DNA of 44,660 nt from Deltaproteobacteria bacterium. Its GTDB lineage: Bacteria; Desulfobacterota; Binatia; Binatales; Binataceae. Under the pieces are notes generated by a model. The model saw only the letters and a list, made by a program, of their open reading frames with translations, made no database searches and had not been told where the DNA came from. The translations under genes and the position numbers were made by a program. Where the stretch lies: positions 1 through 44,660 of the forward strand of contig JAJYYI010000033.1 of the NCBI GenBank assembly GCA_021801125.1, in the 5' to 3' direction. Positions 1 to 8,726 of this stretch are shown here, piece by piece. Numbering within the stretch: the first letter of the stretch is position 1; every line of letters starts with the position of its first letter.

Positions 1-215
1 AAGCGATCGAGCTCCCCCAAACTCATCGGCTGCCAAGCGCCGAGCCCGCGGGCCATGAACTTTTCGGCATAAAACTTTGAGCCGTTCCGCGCTCTGCGGA
101 CCTGGCGCTGCAGTTTGCGCAACTGGAGCGCGGCCAAGTTCTCACGACTGATCTGTTCGACCGCGGGCCGCCAAACGTATCCTCGCGCGTCCGCGCAAAC
201 GTCGTGCGCTAGCAT
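1..215 (-). CDS. Phenylacetate-CoA ligase-like AMP-forming ligase, N-terminal fragment (cut by window edge)
   Basis: Reading the minus strand from an ATG at 215 gives 71 codons that run off the window. The start is preceded by AGGAGGG four bases upstream. The peptide begins MLAHDVCADARGY and contains ISRENLAALQLRKLQRQVRR, then a KFYAEKF stretch. This matches the N-terminal pattern of PaaK-type ligases, where a 'leQLRKLRxxVRRAxxxxPFYxxkf' segment precedes the adenylation core. Such enzymes join an aryl or other carboxylic acid to CoA using ATP. It is the last visible gene of the minus-strand catabolic cluster and would supply the acyl-CoA substrate for the enzymes encoded upstream. The catalytic core is outside the window, so the substrate cannot be judged. 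Confidence 0.72.
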   Translation of the reverse strand, partial: MLAHDVCADARGYVWRPAVEQISRENLAALQLRKLQRQVRRARNGSKFYAEKFMARGLGAWQPMSLGELDR

Positions 216-237
216 TCACCCTCCTAGTGCGGCGCCC

Positions 238-1434
238 CTAACGGCCCGCGTCTTGAGCGTCAAATGCGACCCCGGCTCGTATGAGGTCCTCGATTTCTTG
301 CGGCAGGTATCCGAGATCTTGAAGCACTTCTCTTGAATGCTCCCCAAGTTTTGGGGCTGGTCTGTTCGGAGCAGGCGCGCGATTTCCAATCACCAAGGGC
401 TGGCGAACGTGGGTCTCTTCCGACCCTCCGTTGCTGATTCGCACGATCAATTCTCGCGCCTGAACTTGCGCGTCGGAGGACACCTGTGTCAGCGCCAGCA
501 CTGGAGCGAAAGGGACATCCTCCTTATTGAAGACGTTTGCCCATTCCTTGAGCGGGCGCTGCCCGATGGCCGCGGCCAAGCGCTCGCGCAGCGCATGCAC
601 ATCGCGAACTCGCTCCGCGCCGCTCAGGCCGGCGTACTCATCCAGCCCTATACACCGACAGAGGTTGCGCCAAAAATGATCCTCGTGCGCGACACTGAGG
701 CTTACGTACTCGTCGTCGGCGGTTCGGTAAACTCCGTATCCAGGTTCGGGAGGAATGTGGGCCGGGCGCGAATTCATAACCGGTACCAGATGCGTCGCCA
801 TCAGCGTGACCAAGCCGTCTAGCATGGAGACGTCTATGTAGCTTCCCGCGCCCCGGTGCTCGCGAGTCCAAAGACCCAACAAAACCGCCAGTGCAGCGAA
901 CATCCCGGAAGACAAGTCGGCAATCGCCAAGCCGGGCCCCTCAGTGGCGCCGCGAAAAGCCGCCGCCAACATACCGGACAGCGCCTGGTAGCTGATATCG
1001 TGAGCGGGCCGATCGCGGTACGGACCCGTCTGGCCGAAGCCCGAGATGGAGACGTACACGATCCTGTCGTTCAGCGCGCGTATCTCTTGGTAGTCGACGC
1101 CGAGCCGGTCCACCGTGCCGGGCCGAAATCCCTCGAGAAACACGTCCGCCGCTTTTGCCATTCGCCGGACCACGTCGAGTCCGCGCGGTGCCTTAAGATC
1201 GACGGCTATCGACCTTTTGTTGCGATTAAGAGCAGAGTAAAAAGCCGGGAATTTACGCGACGGGTCGCCTCCGGCAGGACGCTCGATTTGCACCACGTCC
1301 GCGCCGAGGTCAGCCAAAAGCATGGTGGCGAACGGACCGGGAAACTGTTCGGCCATGCTCAGGACTCTGACGCCCTGCAGCGGCGGCGCGTCCGGCTTGC
1401 TTGAGTTTGATTTCACTGAACCGGATAGGCTCAA
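238..1434 (-). CDS. CaiB/BaiF family (class III) CoA-transferase
   Basis: This 398-aa protein has the usual length for family III CoA-transferases, which move CoA between carboxylic acids in the cytoplasm. The first domain opens with GVRVLSMAEQFPGPFATMLL, then ADLGADVVQIERP, typical of the family. The expected catalytic aspartate is D173 in IADLSSGMFAA. The C-terminal half carries the GAGSYIDVSMLDGL segment and ends in the LGEHSREVLQDLGY motif. The start is TTG at 1434, with AGG seven bases upstream, lying 4 bp beyond the thiolase stop, so the two are translationally close. Its place between a thiolase and an acyl-CoA ligase points to activation of a pathway acid. The substrate pair is not deducible. 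Confidence 0.93.
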   Translation of the reverse strand: MSLSGSVKSNSSKPDAPPLQGVRVLSMAEQFPGPFATMLLADLGADVVQIERPAGGDPSRKFPAFYSALNRNKRSIAVDLKAPRGLDVVRRMAKAADVFLEGFRPGTVDRLGVDYQEIRALNDRIVYVSISGFGQTGPYRDRPAHDISYQALSGMLAAAFRGATEGPGLAIADLSSGMFAALAVLLGLWTREHRGAGSYIDVSMLDGLVTLMATHLVPVMNSRPAHIPPEPGYGVYRTADDEYVSLSVAHEDHFWRNLCRCIGLDEYAGLSGAERVRDVHALRERLAAAIGQRPLKEWANVFNKEDVPFAPVLALTQVSSDAQVQARELIVRISNGGSEETHVRQPLVIGNRAPAPNRPAPKLGEHSREVLQDLGYLPQEIEDLIRAGVAFDAQDAGR

Positions 1435-1438
1435 AACA

Positions 1439-2629
1439 TCACCTGCTCAAAATCGTTACGGTGGCAGCGGCCGGATGTGAATGAAGGTAGCCACCGGCGT
1501 TTTCGGCTAAAGCGACTCGAGCGTCCTCGACCTGGCGCCGACCCGCCTGATAACGCAGCTGCTCGACCAGCTCGACGATCTGCCCGACGCCGGTCGCGCC
1601 AATAGGATGCCCTTTGCTGATCAGTCCGCCGCTTGGGTTGACTGGCACGCGCCCGCCTAGTTCGGTAGCCCCCGAGGACAGCAACCGCGGACCCCCACAC
1701 GGCTCGCACAACCCCAGCTCCTCATAGAGGATCAACTCGGCGGGCGAGGTGGCGTCGTGGACTTCGACCACATCGATGTCCTCGGGCCCGACCCCGGATT
1801 GCTCGTACGCGCGCTTGGCCGCTTTCTCCACCGGCGACCAGTCCGCGCCTTCCTGCGCTGTCGCAAGGCCGAAGCCCCTGATTCGCACGAGCGCATTGCC
1901 GCCGTTCTGAACCGCGCCGCGCGAACAAACCACGACCGCGGCGGCTCCGTCGCCGATCGGCGCGCACATAAGGAGCGTCAGTGGCCCGCTTATATGGCGG
2001 CTGGCGAGGACTTCGTCAACGCTAACTTCGTGGCGATACTGCGCGTGCGGGTTAAGCGCGCCGTGGCAGTGGTTCTTCGCTGAAATCGCGGCGAAGTCGC
2101 GTTGCGTGGCGCCGGCTCGCTCCATGTACCTTGTCGCCATGGATGCGTACACGTCCATGAAAAGCGAGTGCGCGCTGCCCCCGTCGCCGGGCACGCCAAG
2201 CTTGGCGCGAACCTCGTCGATCCGCGACACATCCACCCCGCCCATGAGCGCCTCGAACGTCTTTCTTTTGTCGGGGACGACCAGCTTTTCCGCTCCCACC
2301 GCAAGAGCTACGTCGCACTGACCCGAACCTACGGCGAGCCAGGCCATGAAGAGGGCCGATGACCCTGAGGCGCAGGCGTTTTCTACGTTGATCAGAGGAA
2401 GTCCTTCCAAACCCGAACCCGCCAGCATGACCTGACCACGTATCATTTCTTGGCCCGTCAACCGTCCGGCGCAGGCGTTGGAAAAGAAAACCATTTGCAC
2501 CGACTTAGGCTCCACGGCAGCATCAGCTAGAGCGTGCGCCACCGCTTCTCGAGCCAGGGAACCGACGTCGCGGTCCTGAAACTTCCCAAAGTCGGTCATT
2601 CCAACTCCGCTGATAAAGACCTCTCTCAA
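1439..2629 (-). CDS. Thiolase family protein (SCPx / lipid-transfer-type acetyl-CoA acyltransferase)
   Basis: This 396-aa thiolase would cleave or form a beta-ketoacyl-CoA. The nucleophilic cysteine is C86 in NVENACASGSSALF. The protein also shows EVHDATSPAEL, and near residue 340 NPSGGLISKGHPIGATG, whose histidine is catalytic. At the C-terminus the classical second-cysteine CxG motif is replaced by ALAENAGGYL, as is common in the SCPx-like branch rather than in biosynthetic thiolases. The start is TTG at 2629 with GAGG seven bases upstream. It sits between an acyl-CoA dehydrogenase and a CoA-transferase, which suggests side-chain or ring-fragment beta-oxidation. A non-canonical ligand is possible because SCPx-type thiolases often act on bulky substrates such as steroid side chains. 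Confidence 0.92.
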   Translation of the reverse strand: MREVFISGVGMTDFGKFQDRDVGSLAREAVAHALADAAVEPKSVQMVFFSNACAGRLTGQEMIRGQVMLAGSGLEGLPLINVENACASGSSALFMAWLAVGSGQCDVALAVGAEKLVVPDKRKTFEALMGGVDVSRIDEVRAKLGVPGDGGSAHSLFMDVYASMATRYMERAGATQRDFAAISAKNHCHGALNPHAQYRHEVSVDEVLASRHISGPLTLLMCAPIGDGAAAVVVCSRGAVQNGGNALVRIRGFGLATAQEGADWSPVEKAAKRAYEQSGVGPEDIDVVEVHDATSPAELILYEELGLCEPCGGPRLLSSGATELGGRVPVNPSGGLISKGHPIGATGVGQIVELVEQLRYQAGRRQVEDARVALAENAGGYLHSHPAAATVTILSR

Positions 2630-2680
2630 TTTCCGTCCTCCCCGCGTGCTTGACGCTGGTCTTCGCCGGCCAGGTCAGCC

Positions 2681-3829
2681 TTAGTGGTCCAACGGATTGT
2701 CCTTGCTCAAGAACTCTCGCGCGATGACGAGCATCTGGATGGTCGGAGTGCCCTCTTCCAGCCAATTGAGTCGAGCGTCGCGATAAAGGCGCTCTATCCT
2801 GTGCTTGCGTGTATATCCGATTCCCCCATGTACCAAGAGCGCGCGATCAGTGACGCGCCCCACGGCCTCTAGCCCGAAAAGCTTGCATATCGAACTCTCC
2901 GCCGGGATCCTCTTGCCGGCGTCGCACTTTGCCGCCGCATCAGCAATCATCAGGCGCAGTGCGTGAATGTCCACGGCCATCTCGGCAAGATAACGCTGGA
3001 CGGCCTGGCGTGCGGCGATCGGTTTGCCGAAGGTGACACGCTGCTTGGCGAACGCGAGCGAAAGCTCGAAGGCGCGCTCGGCGGTCCCCAGAGAGGTCGC
3101 CGCGATAAAGAGTCGGCTAACCTCCAGCGCGGTTTCCATCTGTTCGAGGCCGCGGCCTTCTTCGCCAAGGACGTTGCGGACCGGCACGAGCACGTCCTTG
3201 AACGTAAGCTGCCCGTGCTCGCCGCCTTTGCAACCCATGGTTTCCGGCAAGGGCTCTATCGTGAAGCCTGGAGTGTTGCGTTCCACGAGGATCGCGCTCA
3301 CCGCCCGTTCACCTGCCTCCGGCTGCGTTTTCGCGAATACGATAAAGTGGCTTGCGATATTGGAATTGGTAATCAGATGTTTGCGTCCGTTGATTGAAAA
3401 ATGGCCGTTCACTTTGATCGCGGTCGTGCCGACGTCGGCACCTGTGCCATGGTCGGGTTCGGTCAGTCCGAAAGCGACTGACAGTTGCCCGGTCGCGATT
3501 CCCGGCAGAAGCGCGGCGCGCTGCTCTTCGGAGGCCATATCCGCGATGGCGTGCGCCGTCATGTTGTGGACGTGAACTAAGACACGGATAGCGCCCTGAA
3601 CCTTGGCCAACTCCGCGAGCACAGGCACATACTGCGTCACGCTCAAACCAAGTCCGCCATACTGTTCCGGCACCAGAAGGCCGAACGCTTGCATATCCCG
3701 CAGTATCGGCACCACCCGGTCGAGCGGCAGCCGCTCGGTCGACTCGATCTCTTCTTCAAACGGATCCAACTCGACCCATACTCTTTCGAAGAACCGGCGA
3801 CGAAACTCCTCATAAGCCTTGGCTTCCAT
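2681..3829 (-). CDS. Acyl-CoA dehydrogenase
   Basis: This FAD enzyme is predicted to introduce an alpha,beta double bond into an acyl-CoA and pass electrons to ETF. The start chosen is the ATG at 3829, since AGGAG lies seven bases upstream; an in-frame GTG at 3853 would overlap the preceding ATPase gene and has no better site. The resulting 382 aa is typical of the family. Visible motifs are VAFGLTEPDHGTGAD (FAD/substrate loop), AFAKQRVTFGKPIA (helical C-terminal domain), HGGIGYTRKHRIERLYRDAR and, near the end, EEGTPTIQML, where the family's catalytic glutamate often lies. It belongs to the same transcript as the thiolase and CoA-transferase. Confidence 0.94.
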   Translation of the reverse strand: MEAKAYEEFRRRFFERVWVELDPFEEEIESTERLPLDRVVPILRDMQAFGLLVPEQYGGLGLSVTQYVPVLAELAKVQGAIRVLVHVHNMTAHAIADMASEEQRAALLPGIATGQLSVAFGLTEPDHGTGADVGTTAIKVNGHFSINGRKHLITNSNIASHFIVFAKTQPEAGERAVSAILVERNTPGFTIEPLPETMGCKGGEHGQLTFKDVLVPVRNVLGEEGRGLEQMETALEVSRLFIAATSLGTAERAFELSLAFAKQRVTFGKPIAARQAVQRYLAEMAVDIHALRLMIADAAAKCDAGKRIPAESSICKLFGLEAVGRVTDRALLVHGGIGYTRKHRIERLYRDARLNWLEEGTPTIQMLVIAREFLSKDNPLDH

Positions 3830-3846
3830 AATCCTGCTCCTAGATT

Positions 3847-5397
3847 TCACCACACTGCCGCGTACATTATTTCTTCGGCCGTTGCCTCTCCCTGCGCGAA
3901 CTCAGCCGCGATCCGCCCCTGCCTGGCGACCAGTATCCGATCGGACAACGCCAACACTTCCGGCAAGTAGGAAGAGATAACGATTACCGCCTTTCCCGAG
4001 CGCGCGAGGTCCCGGATGATCTGGTGGATTTCGGCGATAGTAGCTACGTCGACCCCTCGCGTGGGCTCGTCGAAGATGACCAGGCTCGGGTCCTGTACCA
4101 GCGATTTAGCGATAACGACCTTCTGCTGGTTGCCCCCCGACAACTCCACCACCTTGGCGTTGCCGTCGATAGCTCTTATCTGCAGCTTCTTGATCCAGGT
4201 CTCCGCAAGCTCCCTTTTCTCGCGTGTCGAAACCAGCGACCGCCAGCCCTTACGCTTGGCAAGCCATCCCAGATAGATGTTCTCGGCGATATCCAAGCGC
4301 TCGAAGAAGCCGTTGCGCTTGCGGTCTTCGGTTATGTAAGCAATTCCGTCCCTGAGCGACTGCGCAGGCACGCGATATCGGATCGGCCGGTTGCCAAGGA
4401 GAATCGAGCCGCCGTGGATACGATTGCGCTTGAGCGCACCCCATATTATCTTCGCGATCTCCGTGCGCCCCGCGCCGACCAACCCGAAGATTCCGAGCAC
4501 TTCTCCCGCATAGGCGCGAAGCGTCATGTTCTTGACGACGGAACCCATCGTCACGTTCTCGACCGCGAGAACCTCGCGCATCGCAGCACCCGATTTGTGC
4601 CGTTCGTGATGGCCGTCCCGGCTATAAATCGTCTGCACCACCTCGCGCCCGACCATGTGTCGCACAATGGCCTCGCGCGTCATCTCCCGCGCCGGTTTGG
4701 TGACTTGCAGGGCTCCGTCACGCAACACCGTGATGCGGTTGGATATTTGCAGTGCCTCCTCCAGAGCGTGGGAGACGAAGATTACCCCCACGTCCGCGGC
4801 CCGCAAATCTTCGATCACGTGGAAAAGGTGCAGCACCTCTTCCGGCGTCAGCGCTGCCGTGGGCTCATCGAAGATGACGACCCGCGCCTGTGCTCTCAGC
4901 GCTCGCGCTATTTCGACCATCTGCTTTTTGGCCGCGCCGAGCGTCGCCATCTTGGCCGTCGGATCGACGTTGAAGTTCATCGACTGAAGCAGAATCTGAG
5001 CCTTGATGTTGAGCGAGCGGTACCGCGTGAGCAGCGATTCATGGCCCAGTTCGATATTTTGCGCGACCGTCATGGTGTCGACCAGGCTGGTCTCCTGGTA
5101 CACCATCGCTATACCTCGCTCCAGGGCGTCGCGTGGTCGCGAAAAGTTCACGGCCTGACCGTCGATTAGCAATTCGCCGTCGTCCAGCGTGACCGCTCCG
5201 GAGATAATTTTGCACAGCGTGGACTTTCCCGCGCCGTTCTCACCCACAAGCGCATGAACTTCGCCGGGATACAGCGTGAAATCCACGTCTTTGATGGCAG
5301 GCACGCCCTGGTAAACCTTGGTTGCTTTTCGCAACTCGAGGATCGGTTTGTCCGAGGCCGCGCGCTGTTCGCGGCTTAGCACTTCAGATACCGCCAT
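3847..5397 (-). CDS. Ribose/galactose-type ABC transporter double ATPase (RbsA/MglA-like)
   Basis: This 516-aa protein has two tandem nucleotide-binding domains, as in RbsA, MglA and XylG, and powers uptake through the two RbsC-like permeases of the cluster. The first domain has Walker A GENGAGKST at 52-60, a Q-loop in AMVYQETSLVD, a divergent signature LGAAKKQMVEIARAL and Walker B VVIFDEPTAAL. The second domain has a degenerate Walker A (GLVGAGRTE), which is normal for this family, and a canonical LSGGNQQKV signature followed by VIFDEPTRGVD. The ATG start at 5397 overlaps the end of the propeller gene by 14 bp, so translation is probably coupled. The predicted cargo is a small polar compound, not necessarily a sugar. 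Confidence 0.95.
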   Translation of the reverse strand: MAVSEVLSREQRAASDKPILELRKATKVYQGVPAIKDVDFTLYPGEVHALVGENGAGKSTLCKIISGAVTLDDGELLIDGQAVNFSRPRDALERGIAMVYQETSLVDTMTVAQNIELGHESLLTRYRSLNIKAQILLQSMNFNVDPTAKMATLGAAKKQMVEIARALRAQARVVIFDEPTAALTPEEVLHLFHVIEDLRAADVGVIFVSHALEEALQISNRITVLRDGALQVTKPAREMTREAIVRHMVGREVVQTIYSRDGHHERHKSGAAMREVLAVENVTMGSVVKNMTLRAYAGEVLGIFGLVGAGRTEIAKIIWGALKRNRIHGGSILLGNRPIRYRVPAQSLRDGIAYITEDRKRNGFFERLDIAENIYLGWLAKRKGWRSLVSTREKRELAETWIKKLQIRAIDGNAKVVELSGGNQQKVVIAKSLVQDPSLVIFDEPTRGVDVATIAEIHQIIRDLARSGKAVIVISSYLPEVLALSDRILVARQGRIAAEFAQGEATAEEIMYAAVW

Positions 5398-6508
5398 CGC
5401 TCTTTACTCTGTAGCGCAACAACTCGTGGTTGCCCTTGCAACAGACGAACAGATCGTCGCCGAATTGCCTTGCGGAGACTATGCCGTGGCGCACCCCGTC
5501 GGCGCGACTGTGGAAACTCTCGAGCAGCTCCCCAGATTGATTGAGCTTCACGACTAACCCATACGATCGTGGCGGAGCCCATGGCTTGGCCCGCCCAAGC
5601 TTCTTGATCGCGCCCCCCTGCAGCGGCTCCAAACCGGAGTTCAGGGTGCGGAGCGCGGGCCGAATCCAATAGAGCGGATCCACCGTCCGCATCATCTCGT
5701 CGCGGAATGCACGCTGCGTAAGCAAAAACTCCACGAGTTGAGTCCGTAGCGCAAACACGGACAACCAATACCCGCCTTCGGGAGCAACGCTGATGCCAGC
5801 GGGATAACCCACCAGATTCTTGCGCACGGCTTCGAACTCTCCGCGGCGCGGTCCTTCGAGATGGTAGCGATTTACCGAGTGGTCCCAAGCCTGGGTTATC
5901 AGCAGCGACGCGTTGTCAGCCGAAGGACACAGGCCGTTCGGAAAAGGCATTCCCTCGCGCACTACTTCCCCACGCCGCGCCGACAGATCGTAGCGAATGA
6001 GCCGCCCGCTGCGGTCGCGCTTCATCAAGCTCCATACCCAGTCGTCGGCGCTACAATTTATACTGCCCTCGGTCACGTAGAGCGCCCCGCCGGGGCCGAC
6101 GGCCAAAGCCGTGGCGCACCTGAGCGGCGCCCCCAAGACCTCACCGATCAACACCTTGTTTTGCGCCTTGCTGCTCACCTCCACAACGCCGACGCCGCTG
6201 ACGCAGACCAAGAGTCTCTCGCCGTCGAGAAAAGCCAGCGGGCCGGCGCTGCCGCTGAATTCAGCAACCACCGCGCGGTCGCGGTAACCTTCGCCCCAGC
6301 ATCGCACCACCGAATTCCCAGCAGACACAAAGACTTCATTCGACGCCGAGCAGGCTACGTCATTGATCTCGTGAAACACGCCGACCGACGCGAACTCCTC
6401 CAGGCGATTATTCGGCGCAAGCGGCCCGTCGAGAGGCGGGATTGCCGTGTGCTCCTTTTCCCCAACGGCAAATTCCCTAAGAATGGTTAGCCAGTACGGA
6501 AGCTCCAC
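5384..6508 (-). CDS. Strictosidine synthase-like / SMP-30-type beta-propeller protein
   Basis: This 374-aa protein has no obvious signal peptide. It carries repeated propeller blades and the strictosidine-synthase-like signature FPNGLCPSADNASLLITQAW near residue 200, then NRYHLEGPRRGEFEA and the GYPAGISVAPEGGYWLSVFA stretch. Family members include lactonases, SMP-30 gluconolactonases and plant strictosidine synthases, which hydrolyse or condense small molecules; bacterial members are mostly uncharacterised. Where SMP-30 proteins have an EGP metal ligand near the first blade, this one has HEINDVACS, so activity is uncertain. The start is GTG at 6508 with AAGAG seven bases upstream. It is a paralogue of the propeller fused to the neighbouring permease and overlaps the ATPase gene. 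Confidence 0.85.
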   Translation of the reverse strand: MELPYWLTILREFAVGEKEHTAIPPLDGPLAPNNRLEEFASVGVFHEINDVACSASNEVFVSAGNSVVRCWGEGYRDRAVVAEFSGSAGPLAFLDGERLLVCVSGVGVVEVSSKAQNKVLIGEVLGAPLRCATALAVGPGGALYVTEGSINCSADDWVWSLMKRDRSGRLIRYDLSARRGEVVREGMPFPNGLCPSADNASLLITQAWDHSVNRYHLEGPRRGEFEAVRKNLVGYPAGISVAPEGGYWLSVFALRTQLVEFLLTQRAFRDEMMRTVDPLYWIRPALRTLNSGLEPLQGGAIKKLGRAKPWAPPRSYGLVVKLNQSGELLESFHSRADGVRHGIVSARQFGDDLFVCCKGNHELLRYRVKSDGGI

Positions 6509-6560
6509 AGCTAAACTCTTTGGTAGTTCGGGATGCGGCCGTGAGTCGGCCGTGTCCTCG

Positions 6561-8714
6561 CTATGGGCGACCGCCCCCAGCCAGCTTGATCCGCCCGACT
6601 CGATTGTTGTTCAGCCCTCCGATGTAGAGGAACCCATCGTGTTCCCTCATCGAGGTGACCGTGGCGTGCGCATTCCCCGTAGGATCCCAGTACGACTCCA
6701 ATACCTCGCCCTTCTCGGTGATTTTGATGATGCACCCGTAATTCATGCTCGGATACAGCCATTCGTCGCGAGGAATGCGCTTCATCATTCGTCGCCGAAA
6801 TCTGGGATGGGCGTAAGCCAAATCGAATACCGGCGAGCGAATCCCAACCAGGGCGACCCAATAGTTCCCGTCGCTCGCGCGGTTTATATTGTCGACATAG
6901 CCAGGTAGATTCTCTACGAAGACTTCGACTTCGCCTTTTTTAGGGCCCGCGATCCAGTAGCGCAGAATTCGGCAAAGCCAAGTCTGGCCGATGAGCACCG
7001 AATTACCGTCGTGCGACACGGCCACCCCATTGGGAAAGACCAACCGCTTCAGTACGGTGCGCGTCGTTTTGGTGGCCGGATCGTAACAGATCAACCGACC
7101 GTTGCGGCGCCCCTCGAGACCATCCTCAATCCAGTCATGGGCCTCGAAACGCACCGACGCCTCGCTGAAATAAATCTTGCCGTCCGGAGCGATGTCGAGG
7201 TCGTCCGCCAGACGCAACCGCGAATCGTCCTTAAGCCGATACCAAGTGCGGTTTGTCTCGTCCGTCAGCTTTGTCACACGGCCCAGCGGATCGACGCCAT
7301 AAAGGCCCATCCCGCCGATGCAGATAATCAGGTTGCCGTTTTTATCCCACTGCATACCCAACGGCATACCGCCGATCTTGGCGAAGATCTCCGCCCGGTC
7401 GAAATTTTCCCCGGAGAATCTCCAAATCCATCCGCGCCTGTCACCGGTGTACAACCTACCCTGGGCGTCAAGCAGAACGTCTTCGGGGCCTTCGACAACT
7501 CCCAAACCGATCGGCATCGAATTGGATAGTCGATCGTTAATCGCAAATGGACTGTTGTCGTTAGGAGCAATGCTCGGAGCGGGCTCGAAGTGAAGGTATG
7601 TAGGATTGATATATATCTTCTGAATGGCCTTAGCCCGGTTTTTAGCCCACTTGATATCAACACCAACCACCAGCAAAAGGATCATTGCCTGAATGAGCGT
7701 GTAGATTTCTCCACCCACGTTCATCAGCAAGAGCCCCTTGGACAGGATGGTGATCGTCGCCGCCCCGATTAGCGCCCGGGGAACCGTGCCGTTGCCGCCA
7801 GCCAGACTGATGCCCCCCAGGACCGCGGCGGTCAACGCCGTGAATTCCATGCCCAACGCGGTGTACGGGCTCAGGCTGTTCACCCGCGAGGCGTACAACA
7901 TGGCGGCCATTGCCGTGAGCAGCCCGGAGAAAACATAACTCGACAGGAGTACACGCTCGACGTCGATTCCCGCGTGTCGGGCGGCCTTGCGGCTGGCTCC
8001 TACGGCGGTTATATGCCAGCCCAGCCTTGAGCGGCTCAGCATCACGTGCCCCACCAGCACGACGACAATTAGGAAGACGATCGCCGTTGGGACGCCTAAG
8101 ACGCTCCCGGTCCCAAGCCACGTCCAAAAAGGATCCTGAATCGTGCCCTTTGTGGCTATCGACATCGAGAAGTGTTCGTCGAGGAGATTGGTAATTCCCC
8201 GGTAGACGAGCAGGGCAACCATCGTCGCCAGAAACGGCTTCGCCTTCAGGTAGGCGACGAGCACGCCATTGCATGCTCCCATAAGGCAGCCCAGGCCCAG
8301 CACGAGAAGCGTCGTGAGCCACATGGGAAGACCCACGATCAGGCCGAGAAGGAGCGCAACATAGTTGTTCAGCGCAAACATCGATCCAACGCTGAGATCG
8401 ATGCCCCCCGAGATGACGACGATACCCATGCCGATCACAACGAGAGCGAACTCCGATAGCTCTCGTAGCGTCGAGATAACGTTGTCGAACTCGCCCATGC
8501 CGGGCACTGCGATAACGAACGAAGCCGTTACGGCGATCAGCACGGCCAGAGGAATTGCAGGTTCCATCCACTGCTTTTCCAGCAGCTCGCCTAGCACGAG
8601 CTGGGCCGACGCCCGCCATCGCAGCTCTTTCCAGCGACCCCTTGTGCGCGGAGCGACCCAGGTCTTGGGCCATCTCGCGGCGTCGACGGTCGCCGCCGTT
8701 ACTTCAGCAGCCAA
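6561..8714 (-). CDS. Fusion: RbsC-like ABC permease + strictosidine synthase-like beta-propeller
   Basis: This is a single 717-aa reading frame with two unrelated modules. Residues about 52-355 form an RbsC-type permease with eight to ten hydrophobic helices and the family stretches ISGGIDLSVGSM (102-113) and TALTAAVLGGISLAGGNGTV (292-311). A linker at about 356-398 leads into a six-bladed-propeller domain (400-712). This contains EGPEDVLLD (408-416), LADDLDIAPDGKIYFSE (502-518) and FPNGVAVSHDGNSVLIGQTW (560-579), followed by CRILRYW and GYVDNINRASDGNYWVAL. The start is TTG at 8714 with AAGGAG eight bases upstream; no stop interrupts the junction. RbsC proteins normally end shortly after the last helix at about 320-350 aa, so the propeller is extra. 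By family topology the C-terminus should face the cytoplasm. The DNA coding for the linker (about 7540-7660) is visibly more AT-rich than its flanks. Substrate and enzymatic activity are unknown. Confidence 0.9.
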   Translation of the reverse strand: MAAEVTAATVDAARWPKTWVAPRTRGRWKELRWRASAQLVLGELLEKQWMEPAIPLAVLIAVTASFVIAVPGMGEFDNVISTLRELSEFALVVIGMGIVVISGGIDLSVGSMFALNNYVALLLGLIVGLPMWLTTLLVLGLGCLMGACNGVLVAYLKAKPFLATMVALLVYRGITNLLDEHFSMSIATKGTIQDPFWTWLGTGSVLGVPTAIVFLIVVVLVGHVMLSRSRLGWHITAVGASRKAARHAGIDVERVLLSSYVFSGLLTAMAAMLYASRVNSLSPYTALGMEFTALTAAVLGGISLAGGNGTVPRALIGAATITILSKGLLLMNVGGEIYTLIQAMILLLVVGVDIKWAKNRAKAIQKIYINPTYLHFEPAPSIAPNDNSPFAINDRLSNSMPIGLGVVEGPEDVLLDAQGRLYTGDRRGWIWRFSGENFDRAEIFAKIGGMPLGMQWDKNGNLIICIGGMGLYGVDPLGRVTKLTDETNRTWYRLKDDSRLRLADDLDIAPDGKIYFSEASVRFEAHDWIEDGLEGRRNGRLICYDPATKTTRTVLKRLVFPNGVAVSHDGNSVLIGQTWLCRILRYWIAGPKKGEVEVFVENLPGYVDNINRASDGNYWVALVGIRSPVFDLAYAHPRFRRRMMKRIPRDEWLYPSMNYGCIIKITEKGEVLESYWDPTGNAHATVTSMREHDGFLYIGGLNNNRVGRIKLAGGGRP

Positions 8715-8726
8715 ATGCCCAGCTCC

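Noticed and set aside
4024-5169. 381-aa open frame on the plus strand
   Set aside because: It lies wholly antisense to the ABC ATPase, whose motifs are intact. Its composition (many Arg, His, Asp) is that of a high-GC shadow frame and it shows no family motif.
7657-8673. 338-aa minus-strand frame overlapping the permease part of the fusion
   Set aside because: A same-strand shifted frame rich in Arg and Gly. The overlapping frame encodes clear membrane helices and RbsC motifs.
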